From: Cryobacterium breve
Lineage (GTDB): Bacteria > Actinomycetota > Actinomycetes > Actinomycetales > Microbacteriaceae
Assembly: GCF_004402375.1 (NCBI RefSeq)
Contig: NZ_SOGJ01000023.1
Location: 372,001 to 436,000, forward strand
Reading direction: 5' to 3'
DNA: 64,000 bases
This document shows positions 23,923 through 31,787 of this stretch, piece after piece. How positions within the stretch are numbered: the first letter of the stretch is position 1; each line of letters begins with the position of its first letter. The translations under genes and the position numbers were made by a program. The notes beneath the pieces are model-generated. The model was not told the origin of the DNA, made no database searches, and was given only the letters and a program-made list of their open reading frames with translations.

Positions 23923-23957
23923 AAAAAAGGCCACCAGGGGTGGAGCCCTTGGTGGCC
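23923..23957 (-). terminator. Rho-independent terminator of tRNA-Asn
   Basis: On the - strand an 8-base stem, GGCCACCA/TGGTGGCC, is followed by TTTTTT (AAAAAA at 23923-23928 on the + strand). It starts about 6 bases after the tRNA 3' end. Confidence 0.85.
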
Positions 23958-23962
23958 TTTCG

Positions 23963-24035
23963 CTCCCCGACTTGGACTCGAACCAAGAACCTGCGCATTA
24001 ACAGTGCGCTGCTCTGCCAATTGAGCTATCGAGGA
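23963..24035 (-). tRNA. tRNA-Asn (GTT anticodon)
   Basis: A 73-base cloverleaf: acceptor TCCTCGA pairing with TCGGGGA, D-arm AGCTCAATTGGCAGAGC, anticodon loop CTGTTAA giving GTT, T-loop GGTTCGAGTCC, discriminator G. No encoded CCA. The terminator follows immediately. Confidence 0.95.
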
Positions 24036-24099
24036 ATACTGCTTGAACAGCTCTGTTACTTTATCAAACGTTCGCGATCTGCCAAATCGATGACGGCCG

Positions 24100-25107
24100 T
24101 CAGTAGCCGATTCGGGGGTCGACGACGCCGACGAACCGCGCGTCTGTAAGGAAAGCACCCACATTGATGCGAATCCGTTCAGCCAGAAGCGGTGCGGTCA
24201 TCTCGGGCGTGTCGGCCGAATGCGGCGTGATCAGGCACCTCGGTTCGCTCCACAGCGGATGCCCCTGCGGCAGCGGCTCCGGATCGGTCACATCGAGGGC
24301 TGCCCCCGAGATGGTCCCTGCCGTGAGGGCCGCCACCAGTGCCTCCGTGTCGACGAGTGGACCGCGCGCTATGTTGACGAGCACGGCGTCTGGGCGCATC
24401 AACTCGAGTTCGGCCTCTCCGATCAGGTGCCGGGTGCTGCTCGTGAGTGCGGCCGCGACGACAACCACGTCGCTTACGCGAAGCACGTCCGGCAGGGCCT
24501 CGGTCTCCACCGTGAACTCGGCCCCCGACACCGGCTCGCTGCTGCGCCGCACGATGGTCACGTGGGTGCCGAAGGGCTCCAGCAGTCGGATCAACTCACG
24601 CGCAATCCCCCCGGCACCGATGACGGTTACGTTGAGCCCGTAGAGAGAGCGTCCCTCCGCACGCGTGCTCCAGCTGGAGGATCGCGCGCGCTTCGGCAGC
24701 ACCCGTAGCAGGGCCAGGGTCAGGGCGAGGGCGTGCTCAGCCACGGGCTGCGCGTAGGCGCCCTTCGCACTGGTCCAGAGCACGTCTGTGCGATCGTATT
24801 CCCTCAGAACTCCGCTGAAGGCGTCCACGCCGGCCCAGGGCAGCTGTACCCAGCCGATCCCCGGATGGGCCTCAAGAGTGGAACGCAGCTCGTCGGCCCG
24901 ACCGTAGTCCAGCCAGATCAGCCCGCGGGTGTCCGCGGAGAGCTCGGCGAGCGTTCCGCCGGCATCGCGGACGGCCCTGGCGAAGGTCTCCTTGGGCCAG
25001 GGCAGAATCGCGATCGGCCCCGGATCAGGCCGGCGCTCCTCCGGCAGCGGCGAGACCTCATCGGCGAGCACCGCCCGGTGCTGCTCGAAGTCACCTCTCG
25101 CTGACAT
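24100..25107 (-). CDS. D-isomer-specific 2-hydroxyacid dehydrogenase family protein
   Basis: The 335-residue oxidoreductase has a divergent N-terminal substrate part and a Rossmann NAD domain with VTVIGAGGIARELIRLL (GxGxxA/G). Catalytic residues are visible: Arg in VNIARGPLVD, Glu in DVTDPEPLPQGHPLW and His in ITPHSADTPEM. Relatives reduce 2-keto acids to D-2-hydroxyacids. ATG 25107 is used; it overlaps the end of the ABC ATPase gene by 17 bases, so the two are probably co-translated. A link between an ABC peptide importer and this enzyme is unusual and unexplained. Confidence 0.85.
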   Translation of the reverse strand: MSARGDFEQHRAVLADEVSPLPEERRPDPGPIAILPWPKETFARAVRDAGGTLAELSADTRGLIWLDYGRADELRSTLEAHPGIGWVQLPWAGVDAFSGVLREYDRTDVLWTSAKGAYAQPVAEHALALTLALLRVLPKRARSSSWSTRAEGRSLYGLNVTVIGAGGIARELIRLLEPFGTHVTIVRRSSEPVSGAEFTVETEALPDVLRVSDVVVVAAALTSSTRHLIGEAELELMRPDAVLVNIARGPLVDTEALVAALTAGTISGAALDVTDPEPLPQGHPLWSEPRCLITPHSADTPEMTAPLLAERIRINVGAFLTDARFVGVVDPRIGY

Positions 25108-26017
25108 GTTCGCCTGGTTCACTCTCATGGTCGTGCTCGTCGTTCTCGTCGTTCTCGTAGTCGTTTTCGTAGTAGTTTTCGTCATCGCCCGCCGCGTCCC
25201 CCAGGAGGGCTGCGGCCAGGCCGGCCACATACGGGTGTTGCGGGTCCTCGAACACTTCGTCGATCGTGCCCAACCCGACCAGGACTCCCTGGTGCAGAAC
25301 GGCGATGCGGTCGGCAACCCGGCGCAGGACGCTGAGATCGGAGCTGATCACCAACGCTGAAAAGGCCCGCTCTCGCTGCAATTCGCCGAGCAAATCGACC
25401 ACGGCGTCCCGAACGGTGGCGTCGACGCCGGCCGTGGGTTCGTCGGCGATCAGCAGTGACGGGCCGAACACGAGGGCCCGGGCCAGAGCCACCCGTTGGC
25501 GCTGGCCGTTGCTGAGCTCGTAGGGAAATTTAGTGAGCACCGTCAAGGGAAGGCGCACCGCGTCGACCATGGTCGCCACCTGGGTCTCCAGCTCGGTCCG
25601 GTCGTACCGCCGGTCCCGGTTGAGCACGGGCTCAGCCACGATTTCCGCGACCGTCAGGGTCGACGGCAGGGTCGCGGCGGCGTCCTGGGCCAGATGCCCT
25701 ACCCCAAAGGTGAGCCGGGCCAGCTTGCGCCGACGGATGCCGCGCATCCGGTACCCCTGCACCGTCGCTTCTCCCCCGGTGATCTGGGGCCGGACGTCCC
25801 CGCTGCCGCGCGCCGTGAACGCGGCGCCGGACAGCACCCGGGCCAGCGTGCTCTTGCCCGAGCCGCTCTGGCCGAGCAGACCGAGCACCTCACCGGGCTT
25901 GAGGCTCAGGGAGAGGCCGTGCACGGCCACGAAAGCGCCACTGGCCCCGTGGGGAGGATATTCGATCGTCAGGTCGCTGGTGGAAAAAGCAGGAATCGGT
26001 GCGGCGCCGCGGGTCAT
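25091..26017 (-). CDS. ABC transporter ATP-binding protein with acidic C-terminal tail
   Basis: The 308-residue ATPase is of the oligopeptide (Dpp/Opp) type: Walker A GQSGSGKST, signature LSNGQRQR (normally LSGGQ), Walker B SLLIADEP and a C-terminal PQHPYVAGLAAALLG. The last ~26 residues are a low-complexity tail of Glu, Asn, Asp, Tyr and His (ENYYENDYENDEND) encoded by short GAAAAC/GAC repeats. It is the third ATP-binding domain of an operon already containing a fused pair, so it may be accessory. It is followed by an overlapping dehydrogenase gene. Confidence 0.85.
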   Translation of the reverse strand: MTRGAAPIPAFSTSDLTIEYPPHGASGAFVAVHGLSLSLKPGEVLGLLGQSGSGKSTLARVLSGAAFTARGSGDVRPQITGGEATVQGYRMRGIRRRKLARLTFGVGHLAQDAAATLPSTLTVAEIVAEPVLNRDRRYDRTELETQVATMVDAVRLPLTVLTKFPYELSNGQRQRVALARALVFGPSLLIADEPTAGVDATVRDAVVDLLGELQRERAFSALVISSDLSVLRRVADRIAVLHQGVLVGLGTIDEVFEDPQHPYVAGLAAALLGDAAGDDENYYENDYENDENDEHDHESEPGEHVSER

Positions 26018-26022
26018 GGTCT

Positions 26023-27711
26023 CTATCCTGCCGCACGCAGTCGGCGAAGCCCCTCTCGACGCAGAGCCTGCTCGGCCGGGTCCGGCACGGGCAGGGAGGC
26101 AAGGAGCCGCTGGGTATACGGGTCCTGGGGTGCTCCGAGAACCTGGGCGCTGGTGCCTTCCTCGACCAGTTTGCCGCGGTAGAGCACCGCGATCCGGTCC
26201 GCGACGAGGTCCACGACGGCCAAGTCATGACTGATGAACAGCGAGGCGAAACCGAATTCACGCTGCAGCTCCGCAAAGAGCTCCAGCACCCTTGCCTGCA
26301 CGGACACGTCGAGGGCACTCGTGGGCTCATCGGCGATGAGGAGGGGCGGTTCCAATGCCAGCGCACGGGCCAAGCTCGCCCGTTGGCGCTGCCCGCCGCT
26401 GAGCTCGTGCGGGTACCGGTCACCGTATGCGCGCGGTAGCTGTACCGCCTCGAGCAGCTCGTCGACCCGCTTGCGGGCGTCGGCCGCGTTCCGCGCCCGC
26501 CCGTGCACCACCAGCGGTTCGGCGACGCATTCGGCAATGGTCAGCAGCGGATTGAAGCTCGATGCCGGGTCCTGGAACACGAAGCCGATGTCACTGCGGA
26601 ACTTCTTGAACGCTCGTTCCTTGAAGCCGTTCATCTCGTGGCCGAGAACGGTGAGAGATCCCCCCGTCACACGCGTCAGCCCGGCGATGGACCGGCCGAT
26701 CGTGGTCTTTCCCGAGCCGCTCTCCCCCACTAAACCGAGGACCTCGCCGGGCCGGATCAGGAAGCTGACCCCGTCGACGGCGGTGAAACCGGATCGACCG
26801 AGCCGGCCGGGGTATTCGATCTTGAGCCGGTCGGCGATGACGACCGGGGCCTGCTGGTCCCAGTCGCTCGTGCGTGCACTCGCCCGGGCTGCTGCGTGAA
26901 CCACGCCCTGGCCGATGTGTGGCACGGCCGCGAGCAGCTTCTTGGTGTAATCGTCTTGCGGGGAGCTGAAGAGCGTCTGGGCGTCCGCCTCTTCGACGAC
27001 CTTGCCCTGGTACATCACGGCCACGCGGTCGGCGAGGTCGGCGACCACGCCCATGTTGTGCGTGATGAGAACGATGGCCGTGCCGAATTCGTCGCGGCAG
27101 CGGCGCAGCAGGTCAAGAATCTCGGCCTGCACGGTCACGTCGAGGGCAGTGGTCGGCTCGTCGGCGACGATCAGACCGGGGTCGAGTACGAGGGCCATGG
27201 CGATCACGACGCGCTGCTTCTGGCCGCCGGAGAGCTGGTGTGGGTAATAGTCGACGCGCGTCTCCGGGTCGGGGATACCGACCCGTCCGAGAATCTCGAC
27301 GGCCTTCGTGCGCGCTTCCCGACGGCCCACCCGGCCGTGCGCGCGAATGCCCTCCATGATCTGCCAGCCCACGGTGTACACGGGGTTCAGGGCGGTTGAC
27401 GGCTCCTGGAAAACCATGGATACGTCGGATCCGCGCACCTGCCGCAGTTGCTTAGTGCTCAGGGAGATGATGTCGCTCTCGCTCGAGCCGTCCTTGCTGC
27501 TCAGAATGACGGCACCCGAGGCGGTCGCCGTTTCCGGTAGCAGCCCCAGGATGGCTTTGGCGGTCACGGTCTTGCCGCTACCGCTCTCGCCCACGATGGC
27601 GAGCACCTCACCCGGGGCGACCCGGAGGGTCACCCCGTCGACGGCGCGCACGGCACCCGCGTCCGTGGCGAAGGAGATGCCGAGATCGGCGATGGTGAGC
27701 ACGTCGGTCAT
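26023..27711 (-). CDS. Oligopeptide ABC transporter, fused double ATP-binding protein
   Basis: The 562-residue protein joins two ABC ATPase domains (DppD- and DppF-like). Domain 1 has GESGSGKTV, LSGGQKQR and LIVADEPTTALD; domain 2 has GESGSGKTT, LSGGQRQR and LLIADEPTSALD. Each has the oligopeptide-family C-terminal extension (DDYTKKLLAAVPH and DPYTQRLLASLP). It energises import of peptides or similar solutes through the two permeases upstream. ATG 27711 overlaps the permease stop by ATGA. The next ATPase gene starts 5 bases beyond its stop. Confidence 0.92.
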   Translation of the reverse strand: MTDVLTIADLGISFATDAGAVRAVDGVTLRVAPGEVLAIVGESGSGKTVTAKAILGLLPETATASGAVILSSKDGSSESDIISLSTKQLRQVRGSDVSMVFQEPSTALNPVYTVGWQIMEGIRAHGRVGRREARTKAVEILGRVGIPDPETRVDYYPHQLSGGQKQRVVIAMALVLDPGLIVADEPTTALDVTVQAEILDLLRRCRDEFGTAIVLITHNMGVVADLADRVAVMYQGKVVEEADAQTLFSSPQDDYTKKLLAAVPHIGQGVVHAAARASARTSDWDQQAPVVIADRLKIEYPGRLGRSGFTAVDGVSFLIRPGEVLGLVGESGSGKTTIGRSIAGLTRVTGGSLTVLGHEMNGFKERAFKKFRSDIGFVFQDPASSFNPLLTIAECVAEPLVVHGRARNAADARKRVDELLEAVQLPRAYGDRYPHELSGGQRQRASLARALALEPPLLIADEPTSALDVSVQARVLELFAELQREFGFASLFISHDLAVVDLVADRIAVLYRGKLVEEGTSAQVLGAPQDPYTQRLLASLPVPDPAEQALRREGLRRLRAAG

Positions 27712-28793
27712 GATCCGGCCTCGAGTCCGTCGGAGGGAAGGGTGACGGCGTCTTCGAGACCGCCAAGGCCGCCCGGGCCGGCCGCCAGGGTGCCACCGGG
27801 TACGACCGAAGTCTGGGCGACGACACCGGCCGCCTGGGCGACCGCTCGCCGTCCGCGTAGCCGCGGGTCGGCGAGGTCGTTGAGGCTTTCGCCCACGAGC
27901 GTGATGCCGAGCACCACGAGAACGATGGCCAGGCCGGGGAACAGTGACGTCCACCAGATTCCGCTGGTCACGTCCGAGAGGGCCTTGTTGAGGTCGAACC
28001 CCCACTCGGAGGCGGCGGTCGGTTCGATTCCGAAGCCGAGGAAGCCCAGGCCCGCGAGGGTCAGGATCGCCTCCGACGCGTTCAGGGTGAAGATCAGGGG
28101 CAGGGTGCGGGTGGCGTTGCGCAATACATGACGGAACATGATGCGGGTATTGCTGGCACCCAGCACACGTGCGGATTCCACGTAGGCCTCTGCCTTGATC
28201 CGCACCGTCTCGGCGCGGATCACACGGAAATATTGAGGTATGAACACCACGGTGATCGAGATGGCCGCCGCGAAGACGCCACCGATCAGGTTCGACTTGC
28301 CGCCGGAGATGACGATAGACATCACGATCGCGAGGAGGAGCGACGGGAACGCGTAGACGGCGTCGGAAACGACCACCATAATGCGGTCGAACCAACCGCC
28401 GAAGTAGCCCGAGACCAGCCCGAGGAACACTCCGGCAAAGATCGACAGCACCACGGCGACGATGATCACGAACAGTGCCGTCTGGGCACCCCAGAGCACG
28501 CGTGAAAGCACGTCATAGCCGCTCACGGTGGTGCCGAGCGGATGCGATCCGCCGGGCGGCTGTTGGGCTCCGAAGGCGCCGTCGGCGTCGCGCAGCTGAC
28601 TGTACCCGTAGGGAGCGAGCACGGGAGCGAAGATGGCGGTGAGCACGAACACGGTCGTGATGATCAGCCCGGCGATCAACATGCCGCGCTGGAGTCCCAT
28701 GCTCTGCCGGAGCTGGTGAACGACCGGGAGTCGGGACCACAGGCTGCGCTTGGGCGCGGACGAGACAGACGTGGCGGATGGTGCGGCGCTCAT
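27708..28793 (-). CDS. Oligopeptide ABC transporter permease, DppC-like
   Basis: The 361-residue membrane protein has an N-terminal helix (about 38-62), a periplasm-side loop with HPLGTTVSGYDVLSRVLWG, the classical DppC signature, and five further helices. The cytoplasmic EAA loop reads EAYVESARVLGASNTRIMFRHVLRNA. A Gly/Ala-rich C-terminal tail follows DPRLRGRR. It forms the channel together with the DppB-like protein. Start ATG 28793 lies one base from the stop of the upstream permease gene. Confidence 0.92.
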   Translation of the reverse strand: MSAAPSATSVSSAPKRSLWSRLPVVHQLRQSMGLQRGMLIAGLIITTVFVLTAIFAPVLAPYGYSQLRDADGAFGAQQPPGGSHPLGTTVSGYDVLSRVLWGAQTALFVIIVAVVLSIFAGVFLGLVSGYFGGWFDRIMVVVSDAVYAFPSLLLAIVMSIVISGGKSNLIGGVFAAAISITVVFIPQYFRVIRAETVRIKAEAYVESARVLGASNTRIMFRHVLRNATRTLPLIFTLNASEAILTLAGLGFLGFGIEPTAASEWGFDLNKALSDVTSGIWWTSLFPGLAIVLVVLGITLVGESLNDLADPRLRGRRAVAQAAGVVAQTSVVPGGTLAAGPGGLGGLEDAVTLPSDGLEAGS

Positions 28794-28794
28794 G

Positions 28795-29883
28795 TCAGTA
28801 CCTCACCCTCGGGTCGATCAACGCGGCGATGATATCGACGACGAAGTTGGTCAGCGCGACGATCACCGCGAGCAGGGCGACGATGCCCTGGACGGCGACG
28901 AAGTCCCGCGCTTTGAGGAACTCGGAGAGCATGAAGCCCAGGCCCTTCCACTCGAAGGTGGTCTCGGTCAGCACGGCACCGCCGAGCAGCAGGGCGATCT
29001 GCAGGCCGATCACGGTGATGATCGGAATCAGCGCCGGACGATAGGCGTGCTTGCGTACGAGACGGAACTCGCTCACCCCCCGCGAACGGGCGGCATCGAC
29101 GTAGTCAGTGCCGAGCGTGCCGATGACATTGGTGCGCACCAGGCGGAGGAAGACGCCTGCCGTGAGAAGTCCCAGGGCGAGGGCGGGAAGGACGGCGTGC
29201 TGGAGCACGTCGATAAGCACACCAGGATCACCGGTCCTGATGGCGTCGATCGTGTACAGGCCGGTTTCATTGGGCAGAACCTGCATCTGCAGCTCGGCGC
29301 CGGTAGAGGCTCGCCCGGAGACGGGCAGCACATCGAGCCAGACCGCAAAGACGAGCTTGAACAGCAGACCGGAGAAAAACACCGGGGTGGCGTAGCAGAG
29401 GATCGCGAAGACCCGCAGGAAGGCGTCTGGAGACTTGTCACGCCAGTATGCGGCGACCATGCCCAGCGGAATCCCGACGATGAACGCGACGAGAAGCGAG
29501 TAGAAGACGAGCTCGAGTGTGGCGAGCCCGTACGTGAGGAGGATCTCGGAAACCGGCCGATTGGTGCTGATAGTGGTTCCGAAGTTGCCGGTGAAGATCT
29601 GGCCCAAATATTCGATGTACTGCACGAAGATGGGCCGGTCATAACCGGCCGCCGAGATGCGCTCCGCGAGCTGTTCCGGTCCGAGTCGGCCGCCGAGCGC
29701 GGCCGTGATCGGGTCGCCGGTTGTGCGCATCAGCCAGAAGACCATGGAGACCAGGATGAAGATGGTGGGGAAGATCAGCAGGAACCGGATCAGGATGTAC
29801 CGACCGATCCCGCCGTCTGATGCGGGGCGCTTCTTTCGGCCCAGCGCCCGAGGTGGCGCGGACCGGGTGGTCACAGAGGTCAT
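28795..29883 (-). CDS. Oligopeptide ABC transporter permease, DppB-like
   Basis: The 362-residue protein has an N-terminal helix (about 30-50), a long external loop (DRPIFVQYIEYLGQIFTGNFGTTI region) and five more helices, with the EAA loop TDYVDAARSRGVSEFRLVRKHAYRPA. It ends in IIAALIDPRVRY, the usual DppB C terminus. It pairs with the DppC-like protein in the membrane. It follows the binding-protein gene after a 96-base gap holding a strong hairpin. Confidence 0.92.
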   Translation of the reverse strand: MTSVTTRSAPPRALGRKKRPASDGGIGRYILIRFLLIFPTIFILVSMVFWLMRTTGDPITAALGGRLGPEQLAERISAAGYDRPIFVQYIEYLGQIFTGNFGTTISTNRPVSEILLTYGLATLELVFYSLLVAFIVGIPLGMVAAYWRDKSPDAFLRVFAILCYATPVFFSGLLFKLVFAVWLDVLPVSGRASTGAELQMQVLPNETGLYTIDAIRTGDPGVLIDVLQHAVLPALALGLLTAGVFLRLVRTNVIGTLGTDYVDAARSRGVSEFRLVRKHAYRPALIPIITVIGLQIALLLGGAVLTETTFEWKGLGFMLSEFLKARDFVAVQGIVALLAVIVALTNFVVDIIAALIDPRVRY

Positions 29884-29908
29884 TCCTGCCTAACGAATGC
29901 ACTAGGAC

Positions 29909-29943
29909 GGGGGCACCCAGCGCGCACGCCGCTGGATGCCCCC
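29909..29943. terminator. Strong intercistronic hairpin after binding-protein gene
   Basis: GGGGGCA and TGCCCCC form the base of a stem continued by CCAGCG/CGCTGG with one mismatch. It lies between the solute-binding protein stop and the permease start on the - strand. No T-run follows, so partial termination or mRNA 3'-end stabilisation is likely, allowing more binding protein than permease. Confidence 0.5.
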
Positions 29944-29979
29944 GGTTGTTCGATTGAAGAAAATCTAGCGAAGGATGCT

Positions 29980-31617
29980 CTAACCCTTCGCCAGCGCCGC
30001 GTAGCGGAACTTGAACGACGCGTCGAGTGTGTCGCTGGTTCCGGTCACATCGGTACCGGTGACGGCAACCTGGGCACCCTGGAGCAGCGGTACGGTCGAC
30101 AGCTGCGCTGCGACCTTGTCCTGGATGTCTTCGATGATCGCGGTACGCTCGGCGGGATCGGTGGTGACGGCCTGCTTCAGGATCAGGGCGTCGACTTCCG
30201 GGTCGCTGTAGTGGTTCTTCAGAAAGCCGCCTTCAAGGAAGAACGGGGTCAGGTAGTTGTCGGCGTCGGAGTAGTCCGGGAACCAGCCGAGCTGGTAGAC
30301 GGGGTAGACATCCGTCGTGCGGTCCTTGGAGTACTGAACCCACTCGGTGGTCTGCAGGTTGACCGTGAAGAGGCCCGATGCTTCCAACTGGTCCTTCACG
30401 AGGGCGTATTCGTCGCCGGACGAGGGGCCGTAGTGGTCGTTGCTGTACTGGAGGTTCAGCTCGACCGGGCCGGTCACCCCTGCGGCTTCGAGGGTGGACT
30501 TTGCCTTGTCGACGTCGGGGGCACCCTCACCGTCGCCGTAGAGCGTCCTGAGGGATTCGGTGGCACCGGTCAGTCCGGCGGGCACGAAGGAGTAAACCGG
30601 GGTGTAGGTGCCCTTGTAGACCTGCTTGGCGATTTCCTCCCGGTCTACCAGGTCGGCGACGGCCTGGCGCACGGCGAGAGCCTTGGCTGGGTCGGCCTCG
30701 GCGGTCTTCGCGCCGTAAGGCTGCGTGTCGAAGTTGAAGACGATGTAACGAAGCTCACCGCCGGGGCCGTCGACGACCTTCACCTGGTCGTTACCACGCA
30801 GGTCTTCGATGTCGGTGGCCGACAGGCTGCGAAAGGCTACGTCAATATCCCCTTGCTGCACTTCGAGCTTCAGGTTGGATGCGTCGGCGTAGTACTTCAC
30901 GTTGACGACGTCGGTCTTGGCAGCGCCCAGGAGACCCTCGTAGTCGGGATTGACCTTGTAGCCGACCAAATTGTTGAAGTCGTAGCTGGTGATGACGTAC
31001 TGGCCGGCGAACGCGTTCGCGTCGACGATGTCCTGGTCGGGCGTGAGCTCGGTGGCCGAGAACGAGTCCTCGTCAACGATCGGGCCGGCCGGGCTGGAGA
31101 GGATCTGTGGAAAAATCTGGTCGTCCGCCTGCTTGAGCGTGAAGACGACGGTGGTGTCGTCGGGGGCCGCGACGCTGTCCAGGTTGTACAGCAGCGAGGA
31201 GGGGCCGTTGTCGTCGGCGATGGCCAGTTGGCGGTCGAAGGTGAACTTGACGTCAGAGGAGGTGAGGTCGTTGCCGTTGGCCCACTTCAGGCCGGGCTTG
31301 AGGGTGACGGTGTATTCCGTCGGGCTGGTGAACTCGGCGGCCGTGGCGATGTCGGGCTCCACGTCGGGGCTGCCGTAGGGCGTGTTCATCAGGAACGGGA
31401 AGACCTGGTTCTGCACAGCGAACGAACCGTTGTCGTAGGAACCTGCTGGGTCGAGCGACGTGATTTTGTCGGTCGTGCCGATTGTGATGGCGTCGCCACC
31501 CGCGGTGGTCTCGTTGTCTGTTCCGCCGGCGGAGCAACCTGCCAGGGTCAATGCGGCGACAGCGACAACCGCTGCGGCACTGAGCCCTCTCGTGCGTGAA
31601 GTGGATGAGAATGCCAT
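29980..31617 (-). CDS. Oligopeptide ABC transporter substrate-binding lipoprotein
   Basis: The 545-residue SBP_bac_5 family protein has a lipoprotein signal with lipobox LAGC (Cys 28), then SLDPAGSYDNGSFAVQNQVFPFLM and YTVTLKPGLKWANGNDLTSSDVKFTFDR, the family signature region. It would be anchored to the outer face of the membrane and deliver peptides or related ligands to the permeases encoded next. Start ATG 31617 has a GAGG-type ribosome-binding site. The promoter is probably in the 170 bases after dnaG, which contain two palindromes. Confidence 0.92.
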   Translation of the reverse strand: MAFSSTSRTRGLSAAAVVAVAALTLAGCSAGGTDNETTAGGDAITIGTTDKITSLDPAGSYDNGSFAVQNQVFPFLMNTPYGSPDVEPDIATAAEFTSPTEYTVTLKPGLKWANGNDLTSSDVKFTFDRQLAIADDNGPSSLLYNLDSVAAPDDTTVVFTLKQADDQIFPQILSSPAGPIVDEDSFSATELTPDQDIVDANAFAGQYVITSYDFNNLVGYKVNPDYEGLLGAAKTDVVNVKYYADASNLKLEVQQGDIDVAFRSLSATDIEDLRGNDQVKVVDGPGGELRYIVFNFDTQPYGAKTAEADPAKALAVRQAVADLVDREEIAKQVYKGTYTPVYSFVPAGLTGATESLRTLYGDGEGAPDVDKAKSTLEAAGVTGPVELNLQYSNDHYGPSSGDEYALVKDQLEASGLFTVNLQTTEWVQYSKDRTTDVYPVYQLGWFPDYSDADNYLTPFFLEGGFLKNHYSDPEVDALILKQAVTTDPAERTAIIEDIQDKVAAQLSTVPLLQGAQVAVTGTDVTGTSDTLDASFKFRYAALAKG

Positions 31618-31787
31618 AGCCGTGAGCCTCTTCCTCTAGAAAACCGATGCTGGACGCACGAATCGTGCACGAACAGCATTGCTGTAGGAAAAGAATTAGC
31701 ACAGAATGCCCGGTCGACCGGCCCAATGACAGGCATCTTTATCGAGCTGCAACGTATGCCGGTGCGAGGAGGGGGCGCTCGGGCGGC

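Noticed and set aside
30211-31599. 462-codon open frame on the + strand
   Set aside because: It lies opposite a clear solute-binding protein gene and has the Val/Gly/Asp-rich composition expected of an antisense frame in high-GC DNA.
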